From Hydractinia symbiolongicarpus (taxonomy: Eukaryota; Cnidaria; Hydrozoa; Anthoathecata; Hydractiniidae): 64,000 bases of DNA. The position numbers were made by a program, and so were the translations under genes. The notes under the pieces were generated by a model. The model worked only from the letters and a program-made list of their open reading frames with translations. It was not told the DNA's origin and ran no database searches. The stretch covers positions 21,638,001-21,702,000 of the forward strand of contig NC_079884.1 in NCBI RefSeq assembly GCF_029227915.1. The letters are read 5' to 3'. Shown here piece after piece: positions 1 to 9,994 of this stretch (position 1 is the stretch's first letter; every line of letters begins with the position of its first letter).

Positions 1-126
1 CGTCATCATCATTCTCCCCTCTTTGTCGTCTACGTCTATCACAGATTGGATAATTTCTTCATCTATGACCGGGTTATCTGTTTCAATAACCTGAAAGTCA
101 ATGTCAACATTCCTCTGCTGTTAACT
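1..126 (-). CDS. possible partial exon of an unrecognised acidic protein
   Basis: On the minus strand one frame stays open from about 126 to the window edge and encodes an acidic stretch rich in Asp, Glu, Ile and Val (for example VIETDNPVIDEE). A possible splice acceptor, AG after a short pyrimidine-poor tract, lies near 127-133. The frame runs off the left edge, so neither length nor family can be judged. I do not recognise the protein. Chance openness of about 40 codons in AT-rich DNA is a real alternative. Confidence 0.2.
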
Positions 127-564
127 CTTTAGGTAACAAGTAACAAATTGGGATTCTTTCAAATCTTTAAGGATAAAGATAACGGCTAGCCGAGATAACG
201 AGCGCCGACTGTATTCTGTCCGCAAAAAATTAATTTACGATTTAGCGTAATTTTCTCGGTGGTAAGAAATGGATGTGTCTCCTGGCTGGGATTACGTGCA
301 ATTATAAGTTGCCAATGTATGTCACCATCTGTCAAGCAATTATTAAACAACTTTAAAATAAAGTTGAAAGCCTCTTCCAATTCCTTTTGGTACTGCTATT
401 AACGAGGGTCCTACGAAGGGGGTTCTAGTGCAGTTAAAGTTTCCATGAAGACCGTGAAAGCACAGCAATCACTCAACTAGACAACCGCCTAAGATATCAA
501 TTCTATTCCTATGCTGACCACTAAGCAGAAAGGAAAGATTTACACTTTATTATCTATGCATTGA

Positions 565-630
565 CTCGACCGGGGTTTGAACTCAAGCTCTTTCTAACTG
601 GAATCGAATGCTTTACCACAAGGCTTACAG
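565..630 (-). repeat. tRNA-like SINE head fragment
   Basis: Read on the minus strand, the segment has the order of a tRNA gene: an A-box-like sequence (GCCTTGTGGTAAAGC) followed about 35 nt later by a B-box-like sequence (GAGTTCAAACCCC). The acceptor arms do not pair convincingly, so this is more likely a tRNA-derived SINE head than a working tRNA gene. A covariance-model scan would decide. Confidence 0.35.
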
Positions 631-1360
631 TATAACAATAAATGACGTACTTGAATGTTAAAAAATTTATTTATTTACTTATAGCGAAAAAGGTCGTATG
701 TTTTTCCCTTTGCATTATCTTAGAAAGACTTGTATAATGCTACAAATTTTCTTTATATTTTTGACTATGCTCTGTGTTACAAAGGGTTGTGGAAAAACTA
801 ACTCTTCCCAGCTAGTGTGGTTACGAAAAAATTCAATATATTGTGTTTAGTGGGAGAAAAATTTTGTTTAACAAACTTTCATTGCCAATCGTGAAACAGC
901 AACTTTACTACGTGAGGAGGAATACCAATAAAACATTAATAAAACATTAAGGCCAGTTCACACGTTTTAAAAATGAAACAGAAACATTGTACTTCCGTTT
1001 ACACGTGTAGATATAGTTTTGTGGACATAACCAGCTTTATTCTGTCAAATTATTCTTAATTTATAAGTGAAAAGAATTGCGCTGTAGTTCCTGTTTAAAA
1101 TAATTTGTTTTAGAAAGGATAAAATTTATAATCCGAACACTAACCTTAAAAGAAAGTTGTTGTTAGAAATAACAGGTAAGTATTTTTTTATTTTTTTATT
1201 TTTTCCTTACACTGAATTTTTTTACATGATAATATATGAGAAACATGTGTAACTGGAAATTACGTTTATAATTAACGATATTAAAATTGTCGTTTTGTAG
1301 ACGCATACACAACGGGAAAAATAACTGTTCTAAATAATTTGCTTTTTAGTGAATCTATAC

Positions 1361-1411
1361 CATATATAATAAAATTATATATAATAATATATATTATATA
1401 TAATATATATT
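1361..1411. repeat. AT dinucleotide-rich microsatellite
   Basis: An almost pure run of TATA/ATAT with a few A or T interruptions, immediately left of the first MITE copy. No coding potential. Confidence 0.7.
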
Positions 1412-1531
1412 AGTTAGTAGACCGTAAAAAAATCCACGGGGTCGCCCGTCTTTTATATATCGCATTTCGTGTTTCCGCCACGGGACTCGCCTATCGCGGA
1501 CAGAGAGACAAAATACAGCTATTATTAAAGA
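1412..1531 (+). repeat. MITE family A, copy 1 (short form)
   Basis: First of four related copies. It shares with the others the block AAAATCCACGGGGTCGC, the block TTTCGTGTTTCCGC, and the end ATTATTAAAGAGA. It lacks the middle block (ACAAAGTGGA...) found in copies 2 and 4. No protein is encoded. The family is probably a short non-autonomous element; the autonomous source is not visible here. Confidence 0.6.
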
Positions 1532-1706
1532 GACTAGTCGTTGGCCCATGAAAAAATCCACGGGGTCGCTCGTCTTTTAAATTAACCTGTTGCAACAAAG
1601 TGGAGAAAAATATATTGCATTTGGTATTGGTGCACATTTTAAAAAATTTTGTGTTTCCGCTACGGGACGCGGACACACAGACAAAATACGGTTATTATTA
1701 AAGAGA
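1532..1706 (+). repeat. MITE family A, copy 2 (long form)
   Basis: Directly abuts copy 1. Order: CTAGTCGTTGGCCC, ATCCACGGGGTCGC, GCAACAAAGTGGA, a GTGTTTCCGCTACGGGAC block, CACACAGACAAAATACGG, ATTATTAAAGAGAT. It matches the copy at 4678-4855 block for block. The adjacency suggests tandem insertion or duplication. Confidence 0.65.
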
Positions 1707-1844
1707 TATAATGGAGTTCGAATGTCCTTTTGTTAGATCAATTTAGTTTGTTCTGGGGACGAGAATGCATCTCTACGCGTCACTTGTTTTATCAAAGTCC
1801 ATGTGTGCATGCGAAACTTTGAAAAACACTAAAAAAATTAAAAA

Positions 1845-1969
1845 TTCACCCAGCGCAGCAAAGTCAATAAAAATTATTCATTTGTTATTCGGAGTCTAAA
1901 GATTTTGTGCATAGTTAGCACGACCCACTTTTGGCTGATAAACAAAAATACAGGTATTATTATAGAGAT
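1845..1969 (+). repeat. MITE family A, copy 3 (diverged)
   Basis: A more diverged copy that keeps AAAATTCACCC, GCAGCAAAGT, and the terminal block ACAAAAATACAGGTATTATTATAGAGAT split over a few changes. It lies just left of the minisatellite. Confidence 0.4.
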
Positions 1970-2043
1970 TTTTTTAAACTCAAGATGTAAAGTTAGAAAA
2001 AAATAAATATTATTCTAACATTTTATTCTATTTAACTTGTCTT

Positions 2044-4014
2044 ATGTCGGACTTTAAAGTTGACTGCGACTCCTATTTTTTCATAAAACTATTTCAAAAT
2101 ACTTTATGCAATAAATCTCTTTCAACAATTAGTTGTTCTCTTTCAACAAATGGTTGTTCTCTTTCAACAAATGGTTGTTCTCTTTCAACAAATGGTTGTT
2201 CTCTTTCAACAAATGGTTGTTCTCTTTCAACAAATGGTTGTTCTCTTTTAACAATTGGTTGTTCTCTTTCAACAAATGGTTGTTCTCTTTCAACAAATGG
2301 TTGTTCTCTTTCAACAAATGGTTGTTCTCTTTCAACAAATGGTTGTTCTCTTTTAACAATTGGTTGTTCTCTTTCAACAAATGGTTGTTCTCTTTCAACA
2401 ATTGGTTGTTCTCTTTTAACAATCGGTTGTTCTCTTTCAACAAATAGTTGTTCTCTTTCAACAAATGGTTGTTCTCTTTTAACAATCGGTTGTTCTCTTT
2501 CAACAAATGGTTATTCTCTTTCAACAAATGGTTGTTCTCTTTCAACAAATGGTTGTTCTCTTTTAAAAATTGGTTGTTCTCTTTTAACAATCGGTTGTTC
2601 TCTTTCAACAAATGGTTGTTCTCTTTCAACAAATAGTTGTTCTCTTTCAACAATTGGTTGTTCTCTTTTAACAATCGGTTGTTCTCTTTCAACAAATAGT
2701 TGTTCTCTTTCAACAAATGGTTGTTCTCTTTTAACAATCGGTTGTTCTCTTTCAACAAATGGTTATTCTCTTTCAACAAATGGTTGTTCTCTTTCAACAA
2801 ATGGTTGTTCTCTTTTAAAAATTGGTTGTTCTCTTTTAACAATCGGTTGTTCTCTTTCAACAAATGGTTGTTCTCTTTCAACAAATAGTTGTTCTCTTTC
2901 AACAAATGGTTGTTCTCTTTTAACAATTGGTTGTTCTCTTTTAACAATTGGTTGTTCTCTTTCAACAAATGGTTGTTCTCTTTTAACAATCGGTTGTTCT
3001 CTTTCAACAAATGGTTGTTCTCTTTCAACAAATGGTTGTTCTCTTTCAACAAATAGTTGTTCTCTTTCAACAAATGGTTGTTCTCTTTCAACAAATGGTT
3101 GTTCTCTTTCAACAAATGGTTGTTCTCTTTTAACAATCGGTTGTTCTCTTTCAACAAATGGTTGTTCTCTTTTAACAATTGGTTGTTCTCTTTCAACAAA
3201 TAGTTGTTCTCTTTCAACAAATAGTTGTTCTCTTTTAACAATTGGTTGTTCTCTTTTAACAATCGGTTGTTCTCTTTCAACAATTGGTTGTTCTCTTTCA
3301 ACAATTGGTTGTTCTCTTTTAACAATTGGTTGTTCTCTTTCAACAAATGGTTGTTCTCTTTTAACAATCGGTTGTTCTCTTTCAACAAATGGTTGTTCTC
3401 TTTTAACAATTGGTTGTTCTCTTTCAACAAATAGTTGTTCTCTTTCAACAAATAGTTGTTCTCTTTTAACAATCGGTTGTTCTCTTTCAACAAATGGTTG
3501 TTCTCTTTCAACAAATAGTTGTTCTCTTTCAACAAATGGTTGTTCTCTTTTAACAATTGGTTGTTCTCTTTTAACAATTGGTTGTTCTCTTTCAACAAAT
3601 GGTTGTTCTCTTTTAACAATCGGTTGTTCTCTTTCAACAAATGGTTGTTCTCTTTCAACAAATGGTTGTTCTCTTTCAACAAATAGTTGTTCTCTTTCAA
3701 CAAATGGTTGTTCTCTTTCAACAAATGGTTGTTCTCTTTTAACAATCGGTTGTTCTCTTTCAACAAATGGTTGTTCTCTTTTAACAATTGGTTGTTCTCT
3801 TTCAACAAATAGTTGTTCTCTTTCAACAAATAGTTGTTCTCTTTTAACAATTGGTTGTTCTCTTTTAACAATCGGTTGTTCTCTTTCAACAATTGGTTGT
3901 TCTCTTTCAACAAATGGTTGTTCTCTTTCAACAAATAGTTGTTCTCTTTTAACAATCGGTTGTTCTCTTTCAACAATTGGTTGTTCTCTTTCAACAAATG
4001 GTTGTTCTCTTTAA
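2044..4014 (+). CDS. 656-codon open frame of Cys-containing 7-residue repeats
   Basis: An ATG-initiated frame. Residues 1-29 are unique sequence, then about 90 heptads of the form CSLSTNG or CSLLTIG follow to a TAA at 4012-4014. There is no recognised domain and no signal peptide is evident. The frame exists because the underlying tandem unit is exactly 21 bp. Between units this frame shows amino-acid changes at several positions (Ser/Leu, Asn/Ile, Gly/Ser, rare Thr/Lys and Cys/Tyr). That fits a non-coding minisatellite, or coding on the other strand, better than selection here. Listed because it is a long, ATG-started frame; expression is unproven. Confidence 0.2.
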   Translation: MSDFKVDCDSYFFIKLFQNTLCNKSLSTISCSLSTNGCSLSTNGCSLSTNGCSLSTNGCSLSTNGCSLLTIGCSLSTNGCSLSTNGCSLSTNGCSLSTNGCSLLTIGCSLSTNGCSLSTIGCSLLTIGCSLSTNSCSLSTNGCSLLTIGCSLSTNGYSLSTNGCSLSTNGCSLLKIGCSLLTIGCSLSTNGCSLSTNSCSLSTIGCSLLTIGCSLSTNSCSLSTNGCSLLTIGCSLSTNGYSLSTNGCSLSTNGCSLLKIGCSLLTIGCSLSTNGCSLSTNSCSLSTNGCSLLTIGCSLLTIGCSLSTNGCSLLTIGCSLSTNGCSLSTNGCSLSTNSCSLSTNGCSLSTNGCSLSTNGCSLLTIGCSLSTNGCSLLTIGCSLSTNSCSLSTNSCSLLTIGCSLLTIGCSLSTIGCSLSTIGCSLLTIGCSLSTNGCSLLTIGCSLSTNGCSLLTIGCSLSTNSCSLSTNSCSLLTIGCSLSTNGCSLSTNSCSLSTNGCSLLTIGCSLLTIGCSLSTNGCSLLTIGCSLSTNGCSLSTNGCSLSTNSCSLSTNGCSLSTNGCSLLTIGCSLSTNGCSLLTIGCSLSTNSCSLSTNSCSLLTIGCSLLTIGCSLSTIGCSLSTNGCSLSTNSCSLLTIGCSLSTIGCSLSTNGCSL

Positions 4015-4200
4015 ACGATCGGTTGTTCTCTTTCAACAAATGGTTGTTCTCTTTTAACAATCGGTTGTTCTCTTTCAACAAATGTTTGTTCTTTTTCAAC
4101 AAATGGTTGTTCTCTTTCAACAATCGGTTGTACTCTTTCAACAAATGGTTGTTCTCTTTCAACAATTGGTTGTTCTCTTTCAACAAATGGTTCTTCTTTT
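2105..4200. repeat. 21-bp minisatellite with higher-order repeats
   Basis: About 98-100 head-to-tail units of exactly 21 bp, with no unit-length change over 2 kb. Four main variants differ at the codon before the conserved TTG. Higher-order structure is visible: a 12-unit (252-bp) block starting near 2448 recurs near 2700, and a much longer block near 2881 recurs near 3511, an offset of 630 bp or 30 units. Units at the right end (4081-4190) are the most diverged, as expected at an array edge under unequal crossing-over. Confidence 0.97.
2129..4200 (-). other. antisense frame of leucine heptads (LLKENNx)
   Basis: The minus strand of the minisatellite is open for about 690 codons as (LLKENNx)n, where x is His, Gln, Arg or Tyr. 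Most unit-to-unit nucleotide differences in this frame are either synonymous (TTG/TTA for Leu) or fall on the single x position. Two adjacent leucines every seven residues with Lys, Glu and Asn between them would favour a long coiled coil or amphipathic helix. There is no ATG inside the array and a TAA lies upstream at about 4200, so translation would need a spliced upstream exon. AG dinucleotides near 4197-4205 could serve as an acceptor, but no exon is identified. Confidence 0.25.
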
Positions 4201-4677
4201 AACTAATATTTTTTTAAAACTATTTTCACTTTCAACGATTGGATAAACGATGTTTAATAACTGATGACTGACGCAACTTTTTTTCAGATCTTGGCGTGGT
4301 CCTGGGGACAACGTGGTCATTGACATTATTTACATTTCAAAAATAGGTGCTTAGATTTTTTTATTTATTTATTATCGGATCCACGTATATGGACAGAGTT
4401 GACAATTTACTCAGAAAAATAGGTTTCAGTAGAAGAATTCCAGGTTTTATTTACAAATAATTTATGCAAAAAATTCCGCTTTCGAATCACCATTCAGAAT
4501 AGTTTTATATTCCAAGCATAAATGGTGTATTAATTATTAAATCGCCGCTTAATTCACGATACACGTCTTTCCTTGTTCTTAATTACAAAAAAAATTGTCA
4601 CAATGGCTGGACAATAACTTTTTTTATTCCTGTTAAAGATAAAATAAGCATTGTATTTTTTAGTTTGAAATGTATAA

Positions 4678-4855
4678 TAGACTAGTCGTTGCCTGTGGAA
4701 AAATCCACGGGTTCGCCCGTCCTTTATATTTACCCGTCGCAACAAAGTGGATAAAAATATATCGCATTTGATATTCGTGTTTCCGCAACATCATTTTCTA
4801 ACTCAGCGGGGGGTCCGCGCAGAGACAGACAGACAACGGCTATTATTATAGAGAT
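4678..4855 (+). repeat. MITE family A, copy 4
   Basis: Long-form copy matching 1532-1706: ACTAGTCGTTGCC, AAAAATCCACGGG, CGCAACAAAGTGGATAAAAA, ATTCGTGTTTCCGC, AGACAGACAGACAACGGC, ATTATTATAGAGAT. With copies 1-3 it brackets the minisatellite. Confidence 0.65.
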
Positions 4856-5714
4856 ATATTATGTATTAAGAAAATTTTAATTTTAGTTGAAACTCAATTT
4901 TTTTACACCAATAAAATATAGTTTTAGAACATTTGAGCATTGAAGTTATTTAGCCAAAATTTTGTTGAAATTACTATCCAGGGTTGGCGAATCGATTTTC
5001 AAAGTGGACACGCGAACAGTTAAAGTAAAATTCCAGACCTAAGACCAACATTGTACTTGTTGTTGTTTCTACATACCGGACATTCGTTTGTTCCAAACGA
5101 AGGTGTGGGATGCCTCTCTGCTTTTCTCTGATTTCGCCAGCCAAGTTCTTTGCTTCGCCTGCTTCATATGTGTGCATTATTATCAGTACATTATTTGTAG
5201 CCATGATTGTAAAGTTTTTTAGTGAGATCAGTGAAGTATCGCTTAAATATTAATGCAGCCATTGTTTTCTGTATAATGCACTTATTTATAAGAACTAATT
5301 TTTATGAATCCAATCATCAAATTATTATTACACAAAACTAAAGATCGTATGAATAATCTCAAGCTGAGTATAAATATACTATATTCTCTGCATACTAATC
5401 GGTTCCGTAACATTTGCGTCAAATTCTACTGTTAATGCGCACATTGTTTGTGTTAATGATGGCGCGTATCGCTCATTTTTTTTTGCCATAAGTAAGGTTT
5501 CCTGCCCCAAATGCGGCAAAACTATCCAAAGTGAACAAGTGGTGACTATGAAAATATATCTTTAGCAGTAATTTTTACGTGAATTTCAGAGGATAAAGAG
5601 GTCTGGTCGTCTTAATTTAGGCGCATGAGGCACGAGTTAATGATTAACATTTTTTCTTGGAATAATAAAACTGGATAACACTGGGTACACATCAGAAGGA
5701 AATTGTGTGCAATT
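4856..5714. other. no gene recognised
   Basis: AT-rich sequence without a supported gene. A 76-codon ATG frame at 4974-5204 on the minus strand has no recognisable domain. Confidence 0.5.
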
Positions 5715-5761
5715 TTTTCTGAATAATGTCACCACCAGGGGTGGTGACATTATTCAGAAAA
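5715..5761. repeat. perfect 22-bp hairpin with 3-nt loop
   Basis: Left arm 5715-5736 and right arm 5740-5761 are exact reverse complements around the loop AGG; the apex is CCACC/GGTGG. No tandem copies and no adjacent gene. It could be a foldback element remnant. Confidence 0.9.
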
Positions 5762-6227
5762 GATTGACGGGTGTAGGAGTGAAATAATATTCCGATACTT
5801 TGAATGTTATGGACGTTATAAAGCTGTGGTCTTTAATTCATTAGGGTGCAATGCATCAATTGATAAACAACTTGGTTTGTTTATCGAGATATGTAACTGA
5901 AAAAACTTCCCTTTTCTCGATACAGAACGTTCAGCCGCGCAATTACATATTTATAAAGTGGTTTCTGCGTTCTCTATATTGTTTGCACCAGTTCTGTCTT
6001 GTTAGTGTAAACATATTCTACCAGGGTTTTAAACAGAGCTAACCACGAATTAGCATTTCAGGTTAAAATATCTCATATCGTGCTCCTTGCTTCTTTATTA
6101 TAAACTTATCCGGTGGCAACGAGGTCTTTATAAAATTGGTCAAACAAACTGTTTTTTAGGTCAATTACACAGTGGTGGGTAATTATTATTATTATTAATT
6201 AATCCATATATTTATACTGGATATAGC

Positions 6228-6437
6228 CACATCAGTGTTGGAAACACTGTTATTAACGTGGGTACTGTGTTCTGAATGTATACATTAGGTATTATACCGG
6301 CATTACCTACCCAATGTCCCTCACAAGGCATGGGTTGACCGGTAGCTATGGTGAAGAGGCTTGCTACACATGTCTGCGCTGTGGACCGAACCACGGACCT
6401 TGTGATTACAAAGCGAACTCTATAACCACAAGGCCAC
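6228..6437 (-). repeat. tRNA-derived SINE, copy 1 (with head)
   Basis: On the minus strand, 6437 to about 6368 reads like a tRNA: A box TGGCCTTGTGG, an anticodon-like stem CTTTG/CAAGG, and B box GGTTCGGTCC with flanking GTGG/CCAC pairing. A body of about 140 bp follows that recurs at 26797-26945 in the same orientation (shared blocks GAATGTA, CATTGCCTAC, ATGGCAT-like, GTTGA). Two copies of head plus body make a SINE family the best explanation. Confidence 0.6.
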
Positions 6438-6699
6438 ACGCCACATGTTATAATTCTGGTGACAACCATCATAATTTTCGTGCATATAAACATTGATCTG
6501 TTTTCACAGTTACACAATATGCTATTGATCCATTGTAAACAAACCATAGCTTTGGACTTTTGGGTCGAAGTATGTTTGGAAATAAAACAAAGTATGTTTG
6601 AGAATGTTCTCGTGGCATTTCTGAGATTATTTAAAGTAAAATCTCCGACCACAATATCGTTTACACACCACAGCTAACGACAATGTAATTTTTTCAGGA

Positions 6700-9236
6700 A
6701 AGTAGCCAAGTGTTTGGCGGGAATTACTATAAAACTAACGCTGTTGAGCCGTGTATTTTCGTGTTAGATATTTGAAGTAGATTTGTTTTTGCTGAAGGAC
6801 ATTTTCTCGTGACGCTATTACAAACTTTTCAATAAAGATTATATTTTGTGTTTTAATTTACCCTTATCTAAAAAATACTCGCTAAATTATATAGAATTAA
6901 GAATGAGTACTGTGTGAGCTGTTAAGACAAAACTGAGACAAAAAAAGGGAGAAAAAAATATGTAAAACCGTCGTCCCCCTCTCCCATCACTACACCCCTT
7001 TCCTAAGTTCCCAGTGTTTCTTTAAGAGCAGAATTTTTTTACCTGAATAAAAAAAGACTTCTCAGACACAATGGTAGCTCTGTTCTAATTACGAAAATGT
7101 TATCAAAACATCTTTTGAAATCGTTTAAAATGGAAATTTAATGTAAAGATATATAAAGATAAAGATATTCAATTTTCTCCGTTTTTCTTTCACCTAGTAA
7201 ATTTTTTCCTTGTATGCTGTAAAACTATTTTTAATGTCTGCGAATATGTACTTAGAAGTGATGAAGGCACAATTTTTAAATAAACAAAATAAAAAATTAT
7301 TGGTTTCTTTTGTGGTAGGCGCCATTTTTTAGGGTTAAGATATCCTTGGAAGGTTGATATGGTTTAATGTCTGTAATTACAAAAAGATGGCGGAAGATAC
7401 CAAAGCCTACTCCAGATTTTGTTTTTGTCTTTATTTCCTTTGAACGTTTTTTCAAACAAGAAACTACAATGATAAGAAAAACACCTGCGTTTCTTTGTAC
7501 GTGCTAAATTAACCACATGTTTCTAGATCGACTCTTTTTCAATTGCCTAGACACAAGAAAAATTAAGCAAAGAGGAAAACGGAAGAAAAAGAAATTACAG
7601 GAACGGGTTAAAAGAAATTAGAGAATTTGTTGTTGTTTTTTTAAAATGAAATATATGTGGGTTTTAAAGCAGCTAAAAGATTGAGAAGGTATTAGAATTT
7701 TTATTTTAAGTTTTGATATTTTATAGTATATATATTTTCTTGGATTTTTTGAGAAAGCGAGTCAGATATTTTTAGGTATCTACAAAGGAAGACTTGAAGC
7801 AGGTCTTCCGTAGAATAACAACAACGAGTGGCTAATACTTTTTGTGACTTTAAACTTTTAAAGTTTCTCACATAATTATTTTATTATCTAACTATGCTAA
7901 CATTTAAAAGATGCAAATATAAAGAGAGAAACTAAAGTTGTTTTTGGACTTTTCAAAATGTTTTTTTTAGATGCACAGAAACCATGTGAATTCTTGAATG
8001 TTCTTTTTCTGTTCTAAATTTTGAGACTCCCAGTTCGTCATTTATTGCGCCTAATGCGGTTTTCTTAAACTTTAGCCTCTTTTATAAAAAACAAAAAAAG
8101 GTTGATAAGGAACTCGGTGAGGGATCGTATTTGAAAGGTTATTTATCCTCAACGATTCCACCGTATTTTTAACTCGAAAATTTTCTTACTCGACGTGTAA
8201 TAAGAATGGATTCAGGATTTAGGTAAAAACGATGTCACCAGAGGCATAGCCACAAATTTTTAGTGGGAGGGGCAAAACCGTAAATATATAAAATCTTTTC
8301 GTATCAAGTGATTCGGAAGCCCCATCATTGTTGGAAGCAACAAAGCAGAAGTTTTTTGAAATTTCAACCCTCTGGTTTGGTAAAGCTCACTCCAATTTTA
8401 GGAGCACAATGTGAAAATGCACCAACAACTGGATAATATATCAATAAATTGCGTTTAAAGCAGCTATAGTTAGTCTAAAGTAATCATTTTCTTTTTTTAC
8501 GTTTATTACATTTTTATTCTTTGTGGCAGGAGGCAGGGGGGGGGGAGGGAGTGGGGGGAAGCGAGGGGCGGAAGGGGGTTAGGTTACCTTTAAGCTTTCT
8601 TTAAATACTGGCGGCCAAAACTATCCCTCACATTCATAGCGTTTCATTTTGATAGAAATATTTGAAATGTCAGCTTTTCCAAATGATAACTATTCTGCAA
8701 ATATAATTGGAGTGAACAATAAAAATTATTTTTTGACCAACATTTTTTTTTTGAAAATCAAGATTCGAGTTTTGTAGTGTGTTGTATCGCTGTAATTGTT
8801 GTTTTTGTTATTGTTGTTGTTGTTGTCGTTGTTACTGTGTTTTATTGCCGTTGACTCATTTCCTTATTTTGAATTATTCGTGACACATTTACGAAAAAAA
8901 AATTTCTCTATTTCCGTTTAATTCTTTTTCAATATTTACTCATTTCTTTCTTTTAATTTTGCCAGTTTGTATTTAATTTAATAAATTTCTGAACTTTGAT
9001 CTTCTTTGTGATTTCTGTAAATAGCAGAATCAATATGCAAAATTGATCACGATAAAAAAATGATATTTCGCCGATAAAAATAAAGAATGAATGACAGCAA
9101 TTGTATAAAATTTAAAAATCTGATGTAAATATTACCTTTTTTCTGAATTCCATGGTTTGTTTTCGAATCTTTAAATTTTCTAATTTTTTGTGTATTTTTT
9201 TTATACTTATTTTGGCATCAGAAAGTCATTTTTGGT
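6700..9236. other. no gene recognised; AT-rich with a G-rich tract
   Basis: No frame with domain-like content. Contains a GTT microsatellite around 8796-8840 and the G-rich tract annotated separately. Could be intergenic or intronic. Confidence 0.5.
8536..8578 (+). other. G-rich tract, potential G-quadruplex
   Basis: Five runs of three to ten G (8536-8545, 8547-8549, 8553-8558, 8565-8568, 8574-8578) separated by short loops. This exceeds the usual four-tract pattern for an intramolecular quadruplex. It stands out in otherwise AT-rich DNA. Confidence 0.6.
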
Positions 9237-9330
9237 CAACCTCGTCTCCAGGGCCTCCTTGTATCTCATTACATCGTTTGTCTCGCCCTTTTGGTTATAG
9301 AAAAGAGACAAAAGGCGCTGGGAACGGGGA
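9237..9330 (+). repeat. CAACCTCG transposon, left TIR fragment
   Basis: Starts CAACCTCGTCTCCAGGG and continues with CCTTGTATCTC, matching the left end of the element at 36601. Its inner part (AGAGACAAAAGGCGCTGGGAAC) resembles the reverse complement of 13450-13500, so the fragment at 13547 may be its partner or a close subfamily member. The flanking 9 bp differ at the two places, so no target duplication supports a single 4.3-kb insertion. Confidence 0.55.
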
Positions 9331-9428
9331 AATTCTTGGTGAAATCTTTTTCTTGTTTTATCTTTTTACGTATGCTGTGCGCATCGGTTCACAAATTAAA
9401 TGCACGATTTTTTATAAGAATAGTGTTT

Positions 9429-9800
9429 TTTTCGTTTCAGCATAAATATTCTTAACTTTTAGGCAAAAATTATTCTGATATATTATTAGCATATACCTAG
9501 CACAGTTAAGATTGAAAGATCTGAGAATGCAAATTGGTGTAAAAAATCACTCCTATAAAAGTCTAGGATAAGAAGTCAATAAATTACTCCTAAGTTGCTG
9601 TTATTTAAAAGCACCCTAATTCAACTGACAGACAGACATCTAGATTTTGTAGAGAAAAAATAATTTAAACAAAATCACACGTTCATAATCATTCAAGCTA
9701 AATTTCAAGATGAGCATATTCTTAGGATGTTGTTAACTATTTTTTTCTCTAATGTTTTTTTAGAGTATATTCTTATTAAAAAAGGATTACGTATGATTAT
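9429..9800 (+). repeat. dispersed direct repeat, copy 1
   Basis: Matches 12785-13300 in order: CATAAATATTCTTAACTT, TAGCACAGTTAAGATTGAA, then AAATTTCAAGATGAGC. The second copy carries about 157 bp extra between the last two blocks. Both copies lie between CAACCTCG-type ends and may be internal parts of that transposon family. Confidence 0.6.
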
Positions 9801-9963
9801 TTTATGTTTCTTATAAAAAGGACGTAATTATTCCGAAAATTGCAACTTTTTTAAAGTACAGTTAGCTCCTGGTAACTCCAATACCAGATAACTCGAACTT
9901 CCATTATGTTTAAACATTTTCTTAAGTTCCTTAAACCAATTCGGTCTGGAAGACATTATGATC

Positions 9964-9990
9964 GGGGGAGGGGGTATGTGGGGAGTGGGG
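9964..9990 (+). other. potential G-quadruplex
   Basis: Four G runs of 5, 5, 4 and 4 with loops of 1, 5 and 3 nt, a canonical quadruplex pattern on the plus strand. Confidence 0.55.
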
Positions 9991-9994
9991 TTGG

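Noticed and set aside
186-380. 64-codon minus-strand frame
   Set aside because: No domain, no splice context, length expected by chance.
2129-4186. Minus-strand repeat frame as a complete gene
   Set aside because: There is no ATG in the array and a stop lies just upstream, so it is listed only as an open frame of interest.
4974-5204. 76-codon ATG frame on the minus strand
   Set aside because: Protein-like composition in part but no recognisable family, and it sits next to repeats. Too little to call a gene.
6212-6652. 146-codon minus-strand frame
   Set aside because: Its sequence is explained by the tRNA-derived SINE at 6228-6437.
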